Shown here: positions 9,932-18,640 of the stretch, one piece after another
Numbering within the stretch: the stretch's first letter is position 1
Layout: each line of letters begins with the position of its first letter
Assembly (NCBI RefSeq): GCF_900603025.1
Contig: NZ_LR026975.1
Span: 2,480,001 to 2,544,000, forward strand
Direction: 5' to 3'
Source of the DNA: Mycolicibacterium hassiacum DSM 44199
GTDB taxonomy: Bacteria; Actinomycetota; Actinomycetes; Mycobacteriales; Mycobacteriaceae
DNA length: 64,000 nucleotides
The notes under the pieces: generated by a model
Told to the model about the DNA's origin: nothing
Databases searched by the model: none
What the model saw: the letters and a program-made list of their open reading frames with translations, nothing else
Made by a program: the position numbers and the translations under genes

Positions 9932-9960
9932 GGCCCTGGAGCACCTCGGTGCCCGGGGCC
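9932..9960 (+). terminator. Hairpin downstream of sigA
   Basis: The arms 9932-9945 and 9948-9960 pair over about 13 bp with one bulged A and a tiny loop around CTCG. No T-run follows, as is usual for mycobacterial terminators. Confidence 0.6.
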
Positions 9961-10045
9961 TTCCCGTATTCGCGGGGACCGTCCCGGCTCCCCCAGCCGG
10001 TGTCGGGTCACCGAATCCGGCAGGGGGACAACGGCATCGGTGTCG

Positions 10046-10828
10046 TCAGCGGGTCTTCTCCCGCACCTTGTAGGTCGACGGCCAGGACAGCCGGGTCTCG
10101 TCACCGACCAGCGGCACGCCCTTGCTGCCGATCCGGACGTCGTAGACCTCCTTGCCCGGCCCGGCCTCCCGTTTGGCGTGTTCGGTCGCCAGGTACATCA
10201 GCTGGTCGATCTCGGCCTCGGCGAACGCCACGAACGTGGTCTTGCGGACGATCTCCTCGTCCGGCGGGGCCATCCGCTCCGGCAGCAGCCGCGAGGCCAG
10301 CGCCGCGAGTCCCAGCAACGCGAACGGAATGATCCAGTAGCAGACGAACGACAACGGGGTCCGGGTGTCGAGAATCGTCGCCTCGCCGTAGACGATGGGC
10401 GGAATCGCCGAGGAGACGGTCATTCCCGCGAACGCGGCCACCCAGATCCAGGTGAGCACGTTGGTGATCCGGGCGAAGTCCTCGCTCTCGATGACCTCTT
10501 TCGGCTGACCGATCTCGGCGTACTCGCGCACGAACGGCCGGCCGACCAGCACCCCGCCCAGGGCGACCAGGAAGATCCCGGCCGCGCTGAGCGGCTGCAG
10601 CCACCGCTCCAGAAACGCTTGGCTCACCGTGAAAGTGAGCACTGTCAACACGAGAAACGTTGCTACTGCGCCGATTTCAAGAGTTCGTCCGGCGGTTCCG
10701 CGGATCCAGCCGAGAATCAGCAGGGCCACCGCGATCGCGAGCGTGACCAGTACCGCGGCGGAGAACGGCACATTGCCGACCAAGGTCCAGTAGACGATCC
10801 ACGGCGCAAAGCCCAGCAGTATGCCCAC
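10046..10828 (-). CDS. Conserved polytopic membrane protein of unknown function
   Basis: A 260-residue protein with about six hydrophobic helices, starting at the N-terminus (MGILLGFAPWIVYWTLVG) and ending with LSFVCYWIIPFALLGLAALASRLLP. A soluble C-terminal tail of about 70 residues follows, beginning PERMAPPDEEIVRKTTFVAFAEAEIDQLMYLA. I do not recognise the family. The GTG at 10828 lies 6 nt after a TAGACT -10, implying a leaderless mRNA. It converges on sigA. The tail's AEAEIDQLMYLATEHAKREAG helix and the conserved-looking VYDVRIGSKGVPLVGDETRL segment might mediate protein contacts. Confidence 0.8.
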   Translation of the reverse strand: MGILLGFAPWIVYWTLVGNVPFSAAVLVTLAIAVALLILGWIRGTAGRTLEIGAVATFLVLTVLTFTVSQAFLERWLQPLSAAGIFLVALGGVLVGRPFVREYAEIGQPKEVIESEDFARITNVLTWIWVAAFAGMTVSSAIPPIVYGEATILDTRTPLSFVCYWIIPFALLGLAALASRLLPERMAPPDEEIVRKTTFVAFAEAEIDQLMYLATEHAKREAGPGKEVYDVRIGSKGVPLVGDETRLSWPSTYKVREKTR

Positions 10829-10834
10829 GAGGGC

Positions 10835-10840
10835 AGTCTA
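10835..10840 (-). promoter_or_regulatory. -10 element of the six-helix membrane protein gene
   Basis: TAGACT on the minus strand ends 6 nt before the GTG at 10828, the leaderless spacing. Confidence 0.5.
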
Positions 10841-10845
10841 GGTTG

Positions 10846-11250
10846 TCAGTCAACACCCGGAGTGTAAACCTCGTCGTTCGCGCCCGGCCGCCACGGCGGG
10901 AACCTGCCGTCGGGCCCGGGCCGGTAGGCAGTGACCCGGATCACTGCATTCGTCGGCAACGGTCCGTACAGATGCGGGAACTCCATTCCCACGGGATCAG
11001 CGGGAACACCCGGTTCCCAGCGAACCGGAGAGGTGAGTCGTGCAGGGTCGATGTGCAGCAGCAGCACCAGGTCGGTGCGCCCGGCGTAGAGCCGGTTGGC
11101 GGGCAGGTGCACCTGCTCGGGGGTGGACAGGTGGACGAACCCGCTGTCGGCCAACGACGGCGGCCGGTACTCACCGGCGGCCCGGGCGGCCAGCCACTCG
11201 TCGGCGCCGCACAGGTGCACCAGCAGCGCGGGCGGTCGGGATGAGGGCAT
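10846..11250 (-). CDS. DUF952 domain-containing protein
   Basis: A 134-residue cytoplasmic protein matching DUF952: the N-terminal LVHLCGADEWLAA, the central DSGFVHLSTPEQVHLPANRLYAGRTDLVLLLHIDPARL and FPHLYGPLPTNAVIRVTAY are the family landmarks. The family is related in fold to ADP-ribosyltransferase-like/RNA-binding small domains but has no assigned activity. The start ATG has GAGG very close upstream. It is followed on the same strand by the six-helix membrane protein gene 17 bp on. Confidence 0.88.
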   Translation of the reverse strand: MPSSRPPALLVHLCGADEWLAARAAGEYRPPSLADSGFVHLSTPEQVHLPANRLYAGRTDLVLLLHIDPARLTSPVRWEPGVPADPVGMEFPHLYGPLPTNAVIRVTAYRPGPDGRFPPWRPGANDEVYTPGVD

Positions 11251-11397
11251 ACCTCACAGTCGCATATCCCGACCGCATCGAACCGGCAACCGAAGCCGGC
11301 GGTGAGAGACGACACACCGGTAAACAGCCGGGGAACAAAGCCGGATCCGAAATTGTCTGAGACAGTGGATATACGCGAGCAATCACTGGAGGTGCCC

Positions 11398-11589
11398 ATG
11401 AACGCGACACTCACCAGTCCCGAACTGACCCGGGCTGACCGCTGCGATCGTTGCGGCGCCGCTGCTCGCGTACGAGCCAAGCTGCCGTCGGGCGCGGAGT
11501 TGTTGTTCTGCCAGCATCACGCGAACAAGCACGAGGCGAAGCTCATCGAGATGTCGGCGGTGCTCGAAGTCAGCCCGGTGGAGGCATAG
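11398..11589 (+). CDS. Small zinc-ribbon-like protein (DUF7455 family)
   Basis: A 63-residue protein with C-x2-C (DRCDRCGAAARVRA) and a second CQHH motif (LLFCQHHANKHEAKL), consistent with a small zinc-binding fold. ATG at 11398 is preceded by GGAGG at 11388-11392 with 5 nt spacing. Members are common near sigA/sigB in actinobacteria; no function is established. Upstream (11251-11397) I see an 11-bp inverted repeat TGTCTGAGACA at 11354-11364 but no certain promoter. Confidence 0.85.
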   Translation: MNATLTSPELTRADRCDRCGAAARVRAKLPSGAELLFCQHHANKHEAKLIEMSAVLEVSPVEA

Positions 11590-11757
11590 ACACCTCACCG
11601 AGGGCTCCCACCCGAGCGCCCCACCGGCACCAGCCGAGCCGGGCGGTGTGGGCTTTCGGCGCGCACCGGGGGGTCGATCCCCCGATGCCGTGTCCCCGAG
11701 TCCCGACGAGGCGTTCCGGCCCGTGCCGCTGGTCCCGCGCCTCGGGATCAAGCTCCG

Positions 11758-12201
11758 TCAGCGCTTTCGTTCCAGGATCAACAGCGGGATCTCACGGTCG
11801 GTTCTGCGCTGATAGCCGGCGTAGCCGCGGTAGGTCCGCACCACCTGCGGCCAGAGTTCGGAGCGCTCCTCGGGTGTTGCGGGCCGGGCGTGCACCGGCT
11901 CGTCGACACCGTCGACGGTGACGCTGACGTCCGGGTTCGCCAGGGCGTTCTTGTACCAGTCGGGGTGGTCGCTGTGACCACCTTTGGACGCCACCACCAC
12001 GATGCGGTGCTCGTCGTGCACCTGCGCGGTCAGCAGGGTGGAGTATCGCCTGCCGGACTTGCGGCCCACGGTGTGCAACTCGAGGGTCAGCATGCCCATC
12101 ACGGTGCGCGGGAAACGGCCACCGGTCAGCGCCAGCAGCAGTCGATGCCCGCGCTCGAGCACCCAGGCCCCGGTCGAGGCGATCACGTCATGTGTGCGCA
12201 T
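11758..12201 (-). CDS. Deazaflavin (F420)-dependent nitroreductase-family oxidoreductase
   Basis: A 147-residue protein of the Ddn/FDOR split-barrel family that uses coenzyme F420. Family features: LELHTVGRKSGRRYSTLL, then IVVVASKGGHSDHPDWYKNALANPDVSV, and a C-terminal RTDREIPLLILERK. The substrate cannot be told from sequence. The ATG at 12201 lies 6 nt after TAGCGT, suggesting a leaderless mRNA. I recall no equivalent at this position in M. tuberculosis. It converges on the small DUF7455 gene; 11590-11757 between them holds only GC-rich sequence with a weak imperfect hairpin. Confidence 0.88.
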   Translation of the reverse strand: MRTHDVIASTGAWVLERGHRLLLALTGGRFPRTVMGMLTLELHTVGRKSGRRYSTLLTAQVHDEHRIVVVASKGGHSDHPDWYKNALANPDVSVTVDGVDEPVHARPATPEERSELWPQVVRTYRGYAGYQRRTDREIPLLILERKR

Positions 12202-12207
12202 CCCGAA

Positions 12208-12213
12208 ACGCTA
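12208..12213 (-). promoter_or_regulatory. -10 element of the F420 oxidoreductase gene
   Basis: TAGCGT on the minus strand ends 6 nt before the ATG at 12201. Confidence 0.5.
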
Positions 12214-12302
12214 GCGCGGCCGAGGCAGGCACGGAACCGGCCGCGCCCGGGAGTCGGCGCCGGGCGAACGCCCGGCGCCCCCGCGAGCGAGCCGGCCGGC
12301 CG

Positions 12303-12539
12303 CTACTTCTTGAGCCGGTCGTAGATGCGCTTGCACTCCGGGCAGACCGGCGAACCGGGCTTGGGGCTCCGGGTCACCGGGAACACCTCTCCGCACAGCG
12401 CGACCACATGGGTACCGAGCACCGCGCTCTCGGCGATCTTGTCCTTCTTGACGTAGTGGAAGTACTTCGGGGTGTCGCTGCCGGTCCCGTCGTCGACCCG
12501 TTCTTCGGTGTCGGTGCGCTCGATGGTCTGCGTGGTCAT
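12303..12539 (-). CDS. DUF3039 domain-containing protein
   Basis: A 78-residue protein (Rv2708c-like). The C-terminal half has HVVALCGEVFPVTRSPKPGSPVCPECKRIYDRLKK, in which C and CPEC could bind zinc. ATG at 12539 is 12 nt from an AGGAGG; an upstream in-frame ATG exists but is less like the family. Transcribed divergently from the DUF3099 gene. Confidence 0.88.
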   Translation of the reverse strand: MTTQTIERTDTEERVDDGTGSDTPKYFHYVKKDKIAESAVLGTHVVALCGEVFPVTRSPKPGSPVCPECKRIYDRLKK

Positions 12540-12604
12540 GTCAATATTGTGCCTCCTGCGCACCCGGCGGGACGGGGCTGGACAGGTGTGAAACAGTGGA
12601 GGTT

Positions 12605-13036
12605 ATGAAACACAGCGACGAGCTGAGTTTCGACGGCCCGTTCGACGACGAGGGTAGGCCGGTTCTGATCACGGCCGCCGCCACCCCCTACGAGGAGCAG
12701 CACCGCCAACGGGTTCGCCGGTATCTGCAGCTGATGTTCTGGCGGGTTCCCGCGTTGCTTCTCGCCTGGCTCGCCTATGGGATCTGGGAGAACGGGCTGA
12801 TCTCGCTGGCCATCATCGCGGTGTCGATCCCGCTGCCGTGGATGGCCGTGCTGATCGCCAACGACCGGCCGCCCCGGCGCCCCGAGGAACCGCGGCGCTA
12901 CGACGCGGCGCGGCGGGCCCGGGCGATGGGAGTCGCCCCGCGGCCGGCTCTCGAGCAACCTCAGCAGATCGTCGACGTCCCACCGGACGTGCCGCAACAG
13001 CACCGGCCGGAGGCCGGCGGCGCGGTGCCCAGCTGA
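12605..13036 (+). CDS. DUF3099 family membrane protein
   Basis: A 143-residue protein (Rv2709-like). ITAAATPYEEQHRQRVRRYLQLMFWRVPALLLAWLAYGIWENGLISLAIIAVSIPLPWMAVLIANDRPPRRPEE gives two transmembrane helices flanked by basic residues, the DUF3099 layout. The C-terminal tail is Pro/Gln-rich. ATG at 12605 is chosen; an in-frame GTG three codons upstream is possible because the GGAGG lies too close to the ATG. Located immediately upstream of sigB. Confidence 0.82.
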   Translation: MKHSDELSFDGPFDDEGRPVLITAAATPYEEQHRQRVRRYLQLMFWRVPALLLAWLAYGIWENGLISLAIIAVSIPLPWMAVLIANDRPPRRPEEPRRYDAARRARAMGVAPRPALEQPQQIVDVPPDVPQQHRPEAGGAVPS

Positions 13037-13120
13037 GACGGTTCTTGCCGCTTTCTCAGGGCATTCTCAGGTCGCGGCGGAAAAACCGCTGATCAGAAGG
13101 TGTGATCCGGGACGCGGGCG

Positions 13121-13147
13121 GGAACTCTGGTCGGGTCATGGGCGTTG
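13121..13147 (+). promoter_or_regulatory. SigE/SigH-type promoter of sigB
   Basis: GGAAC (13121-13125), a 17-nt spacer, then CGTTG (13143-13147) matches the GGAAC-N16-18-CGTT pattern of ECF sigma factors SigE and SigH, which are known to drive sigB in M. tuberculosis. Start of transcription would be near 13154, about 30 nt before the sigB ATG. Confidence 0.8.
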
Positions 13148-13183
13148 TAGCTCATGACAGATCTACCCGATCAGGAGGCCGTC

Positions 13184-14143
13184 ATGGCAAATGCCAGCAT
13201 CGACCGCGTCGACGACGACTTGGACGCCCAGAGTCCAGCCGCTGACCTCGTGCGCGTGTATCTGAACGGCATTGGCAAAACGGCCCTGCTCAATGCCGCC
13301 GACGAGGTGGAGCTCGCCAAGCGGATCGAAGCAGGTCTTTACGCGCAGCATCTGCTCGAGACACGGAAACGCTTGGGCGAGAAGCGCAGACGAGAGCTCG
13401 AGGAAGTGGTGCGCGACGGCGAGGAAGCGCGTCGGCACCTGCTGGAGGCCAACCTGCGCCTGGTGGTTTCGCTGGCGAAGCGATACACCGGACGCGGGAT
13501 GCCGTTGCTCGACCTGATCCAGGAGGGCAACCTCGGCCTGATCCGCGCGATGGAAAAGTTCGACTACACCAAGGGTTTCAAGTTCTCGACGTATGCGACC
13601 TGGTGGATTCGCCAGGCGATCACCCGCGGTATGGCCGATCAGAGCCGCACCATCCGGCTGCCGGTCCATCTCGTGGAGCAGGTCAACAAACTCGCCCGGA
13701 TCCGGCGCGAGCTGCACCAGACCCTCGGCCGCGAGGCCACCGATGAGGAGCTGGCGGCCGAGTCCGGCATCCCGGTGGACAAGATCAACGATCTGCTCGA
13801 GCACAGCCGCGATCCGGTGAGCCTGGACATGCCGGTCGGCACCGACGAGGAGGCACCGCTGGGCGACTTCATCGAGGACGCCGAGGCCATGTCCGCGGAG
13901 AACGCGGTGATCGCCGAGCTGCTGCACACCGACATCCGTCATGTGCTGGCCACGCTCGACGAGCGCGAGCAGCAGGTGATCCGGCTCCGATTCGGTCTCG
14001 ACGACGGTCAGCCCCGCACGCTCGACCAGATCGGCAAGCTGTTCGGTCTGTCCCGCGAGCGGGTGCGCCAGATCGAGCGCGAGGTGATGGCTAAACTCCG
14101 CCACGGAGAGCGCGCCGATCGCCTGCGTTCATACGCGAGCTGA
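13184..14143 (+). CDS. sigB: RNA polymerase sigma factor SigB (principal-like, group 2)
   Basis: General stress and stationary-phase sigma factor, 319 residues. It lacks the long N-terminal region of SigA and starts almost directly at region 1.2 ([17 protein letters not shown]). Regions 2 ([30 protein letters not shown]), 3 and 4 ([40 protein letters not shown]) are intact and nearly identical to the mycobacterial protein. ATG at 13184 follows AGGAGG (13171-13176) by 7 nt; upstream in-frame ATGs lack this. Preceded by an ECF-type promoter and followed by a perfect terminator-like hairpin. Confidence 0.97.
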   Translation: MANASIDRVDDDLDAQSPAADLVRVYLNGIGKTALLNAADEVELAKRIEAGLYAQHLLETRKRLGEKRRRELEEVVRDGEEARRHLLEANLRLVVSLAKRYTGRGMPLLDLIQEGNLGLIRAMEKFDYTKGFKFSTYATWWIRQAITRGMADQSRTIRLPVHLVEQVNKLARIRRELHQTLGREATDEELAAESGIPVDKINDLLEHSRDPVSLDMPVGTDEEAPLGDFIEDAEAMSAENAVIAELLHTDIRHVLATLDEREQQVIRLRFGLDDGQPRTLDQIGKLFGLSRERVRQIEREVMAKLRHGERADRLRSYAS

Positions 14144-14154
14144 CAGCTAGTCCA

Positions 14155-14189
14155 CAGCATGCCCGCCGGGGAATCCGGCGGGCATGCTG
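14155..14189 (+). terminator. Perfect hairpin between sigB and ideR
   Basis: A 15-bp perfect stem (arms 14155-14169 and 14175-14189) with a 5-nt loop GGAAT, starting 12 nt after the sigB stop. No T-run follows. Confidence 0.75.
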
Positions 14190-14233
14190 CGCGTTGCCGC
14201 GGCGTAGCGCCGCAGTTCAGGCCGGTAAACGGG

Positions 14234-14239
14234 TAGACT
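14234..14239 (+). promoter_or_regulatory. Probable -10 of ideR
   Basis: TAGACT, beyond the sigB hairpin, would start transcription near 14245 and leave a leader of about 18 nt with AAGGG as ribosome site for the ATG at 14263. Confidence 0.5.
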
Positions 14240-14262
14240 CGCCCGTGACGAAGGGTTGGGCA

Positions 14263-14955
14263 ATGAACGATCTAGTCGACACCACCGAGATGTACCTGCG
14301 GACGATCTACGACCTCGAGGAAGAGGGCGTCGTACCGCTGCGTGCACGCATCGCGGAGCGGCTGGAGCAGAGCGGCCCGACCGTCAGTCAAACCGTGTCG
14401 CGCATGGAGCGCGACGGCCTGCTGCACGTGGCCGGCGACCGCCATCTCGAGTTGACCGAGAAGGGCCGGGCGCTGGCCGTGGCGGTGATGCGCAAGCACC
14501 GGCTCGCCGAGCGGCTGCTGGTCGACATCATCGGCCTGCCCTGGGAGGAGGTGCACGCCGAGGCCTGCCGCTGGGAGCACGTCATGAGCGAGGACGTCGA
14601 GCGGCGATTGGTGCAGGTGCTCAACAACCCGACCACCTCGCCGTTCGGCAACCCCATCCCCGGGCTCGCCGAACTGGGGCTGCCGTCGTCGGACGGCGCC
14701 GACCAGGCCAACCTGGTGCGGTTGACCGAGCTGCCGACCGGGATGCCGGTGGCGGTGGTGGTGCGCCAGCTGACCGAGCACGTCCAGGGCGACGTCGAGC
14801 TGATCACCCGGCTCAAGGACGCCGGTGTGGTGCCCAACGCCCGTGTCACCGTCGAGGTCAACGACCAGGGCGGCGTGCGGATCGTCATCCCGGGCCACGA
14901 ACAGGTGGAGTTGCCCCACCGCATGGCGCACGCCGTGAAGGTCGAGAAGGTCTGA
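14263..14955 (+). CDS. ideR: Iron-dependent repressor and activator IdeR
   Basis: DtxR-family Fe2+-dependent regulator, 230 residues, the same length as the M. tuberculosis protein. Winged helix-turn-helix at about residues 20-60 ([23 protein letters not shown]), metal-binding and dimerisation domain with Met10, Cys102, Glu105 and His106 all present in the expected places ([14 protein letters not shown]), and a C-terminal SH3-like domain. It controls siderophore, iron-storage and oxidative-stress genes. ATG at 14263 is preferred; a GTG at 14245 is in frame. Converges on the DUF4192 gene; the gap 14956-15098 contains only a 12-bp palindrome (15046-15057) and two CCGGTTGTC copies. Confidence 0.96.
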   Translation: MNDLVDTTEMYLRTIYDLEEEGVVPLRARIAERLEQSGPTVSQTVSRMERDGLLHVAGDRHLELTEKGRALAVAVMRKHRLAERLLVDIIGLPWEEVHAEACRWEHVMSEDVERRLVQVLNNPTTSPFGNPIPGLAELGLPSSDGADQANLVRLTELPTGMPVAVVVRQLTEHVQGDVELITRLKDAGVVPNARVTVEVNDQGGVRIVIPGHEQVELPHRMAHAVKVEKV

Positions 14956-15098
14956 TCCCTCCGGGCTCCGCGCCGGACGGTCCGCGGGCCGACACCCGAC
15001 ATCGGCGCTACCCGCCGCTCGGACATTCCGACATGTTTTCGTTTTCCGGATATCCGGTTGTCGGTCATGGCTTCTCGGATTTCACTGTCCGGTTGTCA

Positions 15099-16160
15099 TC
15101 ACCCCGCGCGGCCGAACACCCGCCGCGGCGGCAGCGTGACGCCGAGCCGCCGGGCCAGCCGGTAGCCGGTGGCGGCCAGTTCGCGAATCTGCTCCGGACG
15201 CATTCCCGATTGCAGTGCGGTGTCGAGCATGCTCGCCATCCGGTGGGTGCCGTCACTGCGCAGTGCCGCCTCCAGCGACACCCCGGCCAACGGTCCATCT
15301 CCCCGGGCGTAGGCCGAAAAAGCCAGTAGCACAAGCGCTTCCACACGCCACGGGTCGGGCAGCGTGCGCGCCAGCTCACCCCAGAGCGCCTCGGCCTGGT
15401 CGGCGAGCGCCCCCACCGCCAGCGCATACAGGGTGTCGCGCACCGTGCGGCGGGTCAGCGCACCGGCCAGGCGCACCAGCTGCGCATCGGTCAGCCGGCG
15501 GCCGCGAGCCACCCTCTTGGCCGCGCGCAGTGCGGCCTCGATGTCGGCGCGGTCGTCGGCGTCGGTCCGGGACGGGGATTGTCCGGACTGGGCGGCGGTG
15601 ATCGCGTCGGCCAGCGCCGCAGTGCGCACCCGATCCTCGACCGCGATGACCTGCTGCAGATCCGAACGGCGCGCGTAGAGCCGCCGCCCGTCCAGCACCG
15701 CCGCTACCGCCACCGGCGAGGCGGCCGGATCGTCCACCGCTCCCCCGGCGCCGCAGCCGTCGACGCAGTGCCAACGGCCTCCGGCGGCGATCCTGTCGAC
15801 GACGTGCACGGCGATCAGCTCCACGCGCCACCGCAGCAGCGCCTCCGCCAGCCGCGCCGTCAGGCGGCGGTACTCGTCATTGCACACCGGGCACCGGGCC
15901 CCGTCGGCGTCGACCACGACGGCGACGGCCGAGTCGGGCCGCGCGGCCGCGGCCACCTCCGCCAGGTGCTCGACGGTGTCACCCTGTTCGTCGCGACTCA
16001 CATTGTCCGAAAGGTCCATGCGCAGAACACATCCCATCTCGCCGCGAGCGATCGTGACGAGAACGAGTGACTTCTCCGGCACAAAGCCGAGCACGGCGGG
16101 CAGCGCGGCGATCAGGGCGCCGGGGCGATTGAGCTGAAAGTCGGGTGCGTGTGATCTCAT
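15099..16160 (-). CDS. DUF4192 domain-containing protein
   Basis: A 353-residue protein matching Rv2712c/DUF4192: the family N-terminus FQLNRPGALIAALPAVLGFVPEKSLVLVTI, a central CPVCNDEY motif with further cysteines (CVDGCGAGG), and a helical C-terminal half with tetratricopeptide-like character (EALVLLAFSAYARGDGPLAGVSLEAALRSDGTHRMASMLDTAL). Function unknown. ATG at 16160 is chosen because the upstream extension is basic and unlike the family. It is transcribed away from the PAC2 gene. Confidence 0.88.
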   Translation of the reverse strand: MRSHAPDFQLNRPGALIAALPAVLGFVPEKSLVLVTIARGEMGCVLRMDLSDNVSRDEQGDTVEHLAEVAAAARPDSAVAVVVDADGARCPVCNDEYRRLTARLAEALLRWRVELIAVHVVDRIAAGGRWHCVDGCGAGGAVDDPAASPVAVAAVLDGRRLYARRSDLQQVIAVEDRVRTAALADAITAAQSGQSPSRTDADDRADIEAALRAAKRVARGRRLTDAQLVRLAGALTRRTVRDTLYALAVGALADQAEALWGELARTLPDPWRVEALVLLAFSAYARGDGPLAGVSLEAALRSDGTHRMASMLDTALQSGMRPEQIRELAATGYRLARRLGVTLPPRRVFGRAG

Positions 16161-16465
16161 GCCCCAACGGTCGCCGCGGGCACCGCCAAATCCGGGCGTT
16201 GCCGGCGCCGGCGAGCGCCGGTTGGGGATCAGTCGCGGGTTGGGGATAACGGTTCGGGTGCGGCACCCGGTCCGGACCGTCCTCCGGACGAATGGATGCA
16301 ACGGCTCTCCGGGGGGCGCCGGCGCGGCGGGCGGCCCCGGGCACCGGGGCGGTGTTCGCGATGCGCTAATCCCGGGTGCGGCGCCGACGGGAACGTTACG
16401 TGCGCGACACTAGTTGCACCTGCAGAGGCACATTGCAGTCTTGGCACCGTCGAGGAGGCAAGAAG
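16161..16465. other. 305-bp divergent intergenic region
   Basis: Lies between the DUF4192 and PAC2 genes. In M. tuberculosis I recall sthA (soluble transhydrogenase) nearby, but no trace of it is visible here. It holds a direct repeat of GGTTGGGGAT at 16220-16229 and 16238-16247 (18-bp period) and the AGGAGG site of the PAC2 gene near its right end. No gene is seen. Confidence 0.6.
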
Positions 16466-17461
16466 ATGGCCGACCACGCAGACCACCCCGAGCAGCACTA
16501 TCAGCCCGACCAGACCGGAATGTACGAGTTGGAGTTCCCGGCCCCCAAGCTGTCGTCCGAGGACGGCCGCGGTCCGGTGCTGGTCCACGCGCTCGAGGGG
16601 TTCTCGGACGCCGGCCACGCGATCCGGTTGGCCTCCCGTCACCTGCGCAACACCCTCAAGACCGAGCTGGTGGCGTCGTTCGCCATCGACGAGCTGCTCG
16701 ACTACCGGTCGCGGCGGCCGCTGATGACGTTCAAGACCGACCACTTCACCCACTACGAGGATCCCGAGCTCAACCTCTACGCCCTGCACGACACCGTCGG
16801 CACCCCGTTCCTGCTGCTGGCGGGCCTGGAGCCGGACCTGAAGTGGGAGCGGTTCGTCACCGCGGTGCGGCTGCTGGCCGAGCGGCTCGGGGTCCGCCGG
16901 GTCATCGGCCTGGGCACCATCCCGATGGCCGTGCCGCACACCCGCCCGGTCTCGCTGACCGCCCACTCCAACGACAAGGAGCTGATCGCCGAGCACACCC
17001 CGTGGGTCGGCGAGGTCCAGGTGCCCGGCAGCGCGTCGAGCCTGCTCGAGTTCCGCATGGCCCAGCACGGCTACGAGGTCGTCGGGTTCACCGTGCACGT
17101 GCCGCACTACCTGGCCCAGACGGACTACCCGCCCGCCGCCGAGGCGCTGCTGGCCGAGGTCACCAAGTGCGGATCGCTGCAGATCCCGCTGGAGGCGCTC
17201 GATGCGGCCGGCGCCGAGGTGCTGGCGAAGGTCAACGAGCAGGTGGCGGCCAGCCCGGAGGTCCAGCAGGTGGTGGCGGCGCTGGAGCGGCAGTACGACG
17301 CGTTCATCACCGCCCAGGAGAACCGGTCGCTGCTGGCCCGCGACGAGGACCTGCCCAGTGGCGAGGAACTGGGTGCGGAGTTCGAGCGGTTCCTGCAACA
17401 ACAGGCCGAGAAGCGCAAGGACGGCGACTCCTGGCCCGGGACCGAGAACGGCGACAAATAG
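16466..17461 (+). CDS. PAC2 family protein (proteasome assembly chaperone-like)
   Basis: A 331-residue protein of the PAC2 family (Rv2714). The core begins MYELEFPAPKLSSEDGRGPVLVHALEGFSDAGHAIRLASRHL, with VASFAIDELLDYRSRRP and the later HTPWVGEVQVPGSASSLLEFRMAQHGYEVVGFTVHVPHYLAQTDYPPAAEALL as family landmarks. Structural relatives chaperone eukaryotic proteasome assembly, but the bacterial role is not established. ATG at 16466 follows AGGAGG at normal distance. It is the first of three same-strand genes, followed after 32 bp by a hydrolase with its own promoter. Confidence 0.88.
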   Translation: MADHADHPEQHYQPDQTGMYELEFPAPKLSSEDGRGPVLVHALEGFSDAGHAIRLASRHLRNTLKTELVASFAIDELLDYRSRRPLMTFKTDHFTHYEDPELNLYALHDTVGTPFLLLAGLEPDLKWERFVTAVRLLAERLGVRRVIGLGTIPMAVPHTRPVSLTAHSNDKELIAEHTPWVGEVQVPGSASSLLEFRMAQHGYEVVGFTVHVPHYLAQTDYPPAAEALLAEVTKCGSLQIPLEALDAAGAEVLAKVNEQVAASPEVQQVVAALERQYDAFITAQENRSLLARDEDLPSGEELGAEFERFLQQQAEKRKDGDSWPGTENGDK

Positions 17462-17481
17462 CGGGCGGCGGTCCGACCGAC

Positions 17482-17487
17482 TAAGTT
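17482..17487 (+). promoter_or_regulatory. -10 element of the alpha/beta hydrolase gene
   Basis: TAAGTT ends 6 nt before the ATG at 17494, so the hydrolase mRNA is probably leaderless despite the close upstream gene. Confidence 0.5.
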
Positions 17488-17493
17488 TGCGCC

Positions 17494-18516
17494 ATGGTCG
17501 CGCGCAAACCCGATCTGCGCCCGGTGCGGGAGCTGACCCCGAGGTTGGAGTTCCGCACCATTCACGGCTATCGGCGCGCGTTCCGGATCGCCGGATCCGG
17601 CCCGGCGATCCTGCTGATCCACGGCATCGGCGACAATTCGACCACCTGGGGCTCGGTTCAGTCGAAGCTGGCGCAGCGCTTCCTCACCATCGCGCCCGAT
17701 CTCCTCGGTCACGGTCGCTCGGACAAACCTCGCGCCGACTACTCGGTGGCCGCCTACGCCAACGGCATGCGCGATCTGCTCAGCGTGCTCGACATCGACC
17801 GGGTCACCGTGATCGGCCATTCGCTCGGCGGCGGGGTGGCGATGCAATTCGCCTATCAGTTCCCGCAGTTCGTCGAGCGGCTGATCCTCGTCGGCGCCGG
17901 CGGGGTGACCAAGGACGTCAACATCGCGCTGCGGCTGGCCTCGCTGCCGCTGGGCAGCGAGGCGCTGGCGTTGCTGCGGCTACCGCTGGTGCTGCCGACG
18001 TTGCAGGCGGTGGGCCGGGTGGCCGGGACGGTGCTCGGCTCCACCGGTCTGGGCCGTGACCTTCCCGACGTGCTGCGGATCCTGGCCGACCTGCCCGAAC
18101 CCACCGCGTCGTTGGCGTTCGCCCGCACCCTGCGCGCGGTGGTGGACTGGCGCGGCCAGGTGGTCACCATGCTCGACCGCTGCTATCTGACCCGGTCGAT
18201 GCCGGTGCAGCTGATCTGGGGCACCCGTGACTCGGTGATCCCGGTCAGCCACGCCTTGATGGCCCACGCCGCGATGCCCGGCTCACAGCTGGAACTGTTC
18301 GAGAGATCGGGGCACTTCCCGTTCCACGACGACCCGGACCGCTTCGTGGAAGTGGTGCAACGGTTCATCGACGAGACCGAGCCCGCCGCCTACGACCAGG
18401 AATTCCTGCGCCAGCTGCTGCGCACCGGGCGCCCGGAGTCGTCGATCAGCGGTCCGGCCGAGACGCGCGAGGCGGTGCTGGAGGCGATGGACGCCGACGA
18501 GCGCAGCGCGACGTGA
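17494..18516 (+). CDS. Alpha/beta-fold hydrolase (Rv2715-like)
   Basis: A 340-residue alpha/beta hydrolase. [14 protein letters not shown] carries the oxyanion HG motif, [14 protein letters not shown] is the nucleophile elbow (G-H-S-L-G), [13 protein letters not shown] supplies the acid, and [22 protein letters not shown] the catalytic histidine. A helical cap lies between about residues 150 and 240. The family includes esterases, epoxide hydrolases and C-C hydrolases; the substrate is not predictable. The tail of about 50 residues after the catalytic His is longer than usual. Confidence 0.9.
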   Translation: MVARKPDLRPVRELTPRLEFRTIHGYRRAFRIAGSGPAILLIHGIGDNSTTWGSVQSKLAQRFLTIAPDLLGHGRSDKPRADYSVAAYANGMRDLLSVLDIDRVTVIGHSLGGGVAMQFAYQFPQFVERLILVGAGGVTKDVNIALRLASLPLGSEALALLRLPLVLPTLQAVGRVAGTVLGSTGLGRDLPDVLRILADLPEPTASLAFARTLRAVVDWRGQVVTMLDRCYLTRSMPVQLIWGTRDSVIPVSHALMAHAAMPGSQLELFERSGHFPFHDDPDRFVEVVQRFIDETEPAAYDQEFLRQLLRTGRPESSISGPAETREAVLEAMDADERSAT

Positions 18517-18627
18517 CCGGCCCGGTCGGTGTCGCCCACGAGGCCCTGACCGGGAACCCCAGCCGCCGCGGGGGCTCCTGAACCGCCACGGGCACCCGAG
18601 CCGGCACGCACCGCGCCCGACACGAAG

Positions 18628-18633
18628 TAGCAT
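18628..18633 (+). promoter_or_regulatory. -10 element of the PhzF-like gene
   Basis: TAGCAT ends 7 nt before the ATG at 18641. Confidence 0.5.
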
Positions 18634-18640
18634 CGGCGCC

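Noticed and set aside
11353..11376. Possible PafBC-type promoter before the small DUF7455 gene (TTGTCTGAG-N8-TATACG)
   Set aside because: The spacing fits, but the TTGTCRGTG part has two mismatches and the -10 ends in G instead of T. The palindrome TGTCTGAGACA explains the similarity equally well.
11613..11653. Terminator between the DUF7455 gene and the F420 oxidoreductase gene
   Set aside because: The stem is imperfect with a bulge and a large loop, and GC-rich sequence forms such pairings by chance.
16220..16247. Direct repeat of GGTTGGGGAT as an operator
   Set aside because: Two copies with an 18-bp period in a G-rich stretch; no known regulator site and no promoter placed beside it.
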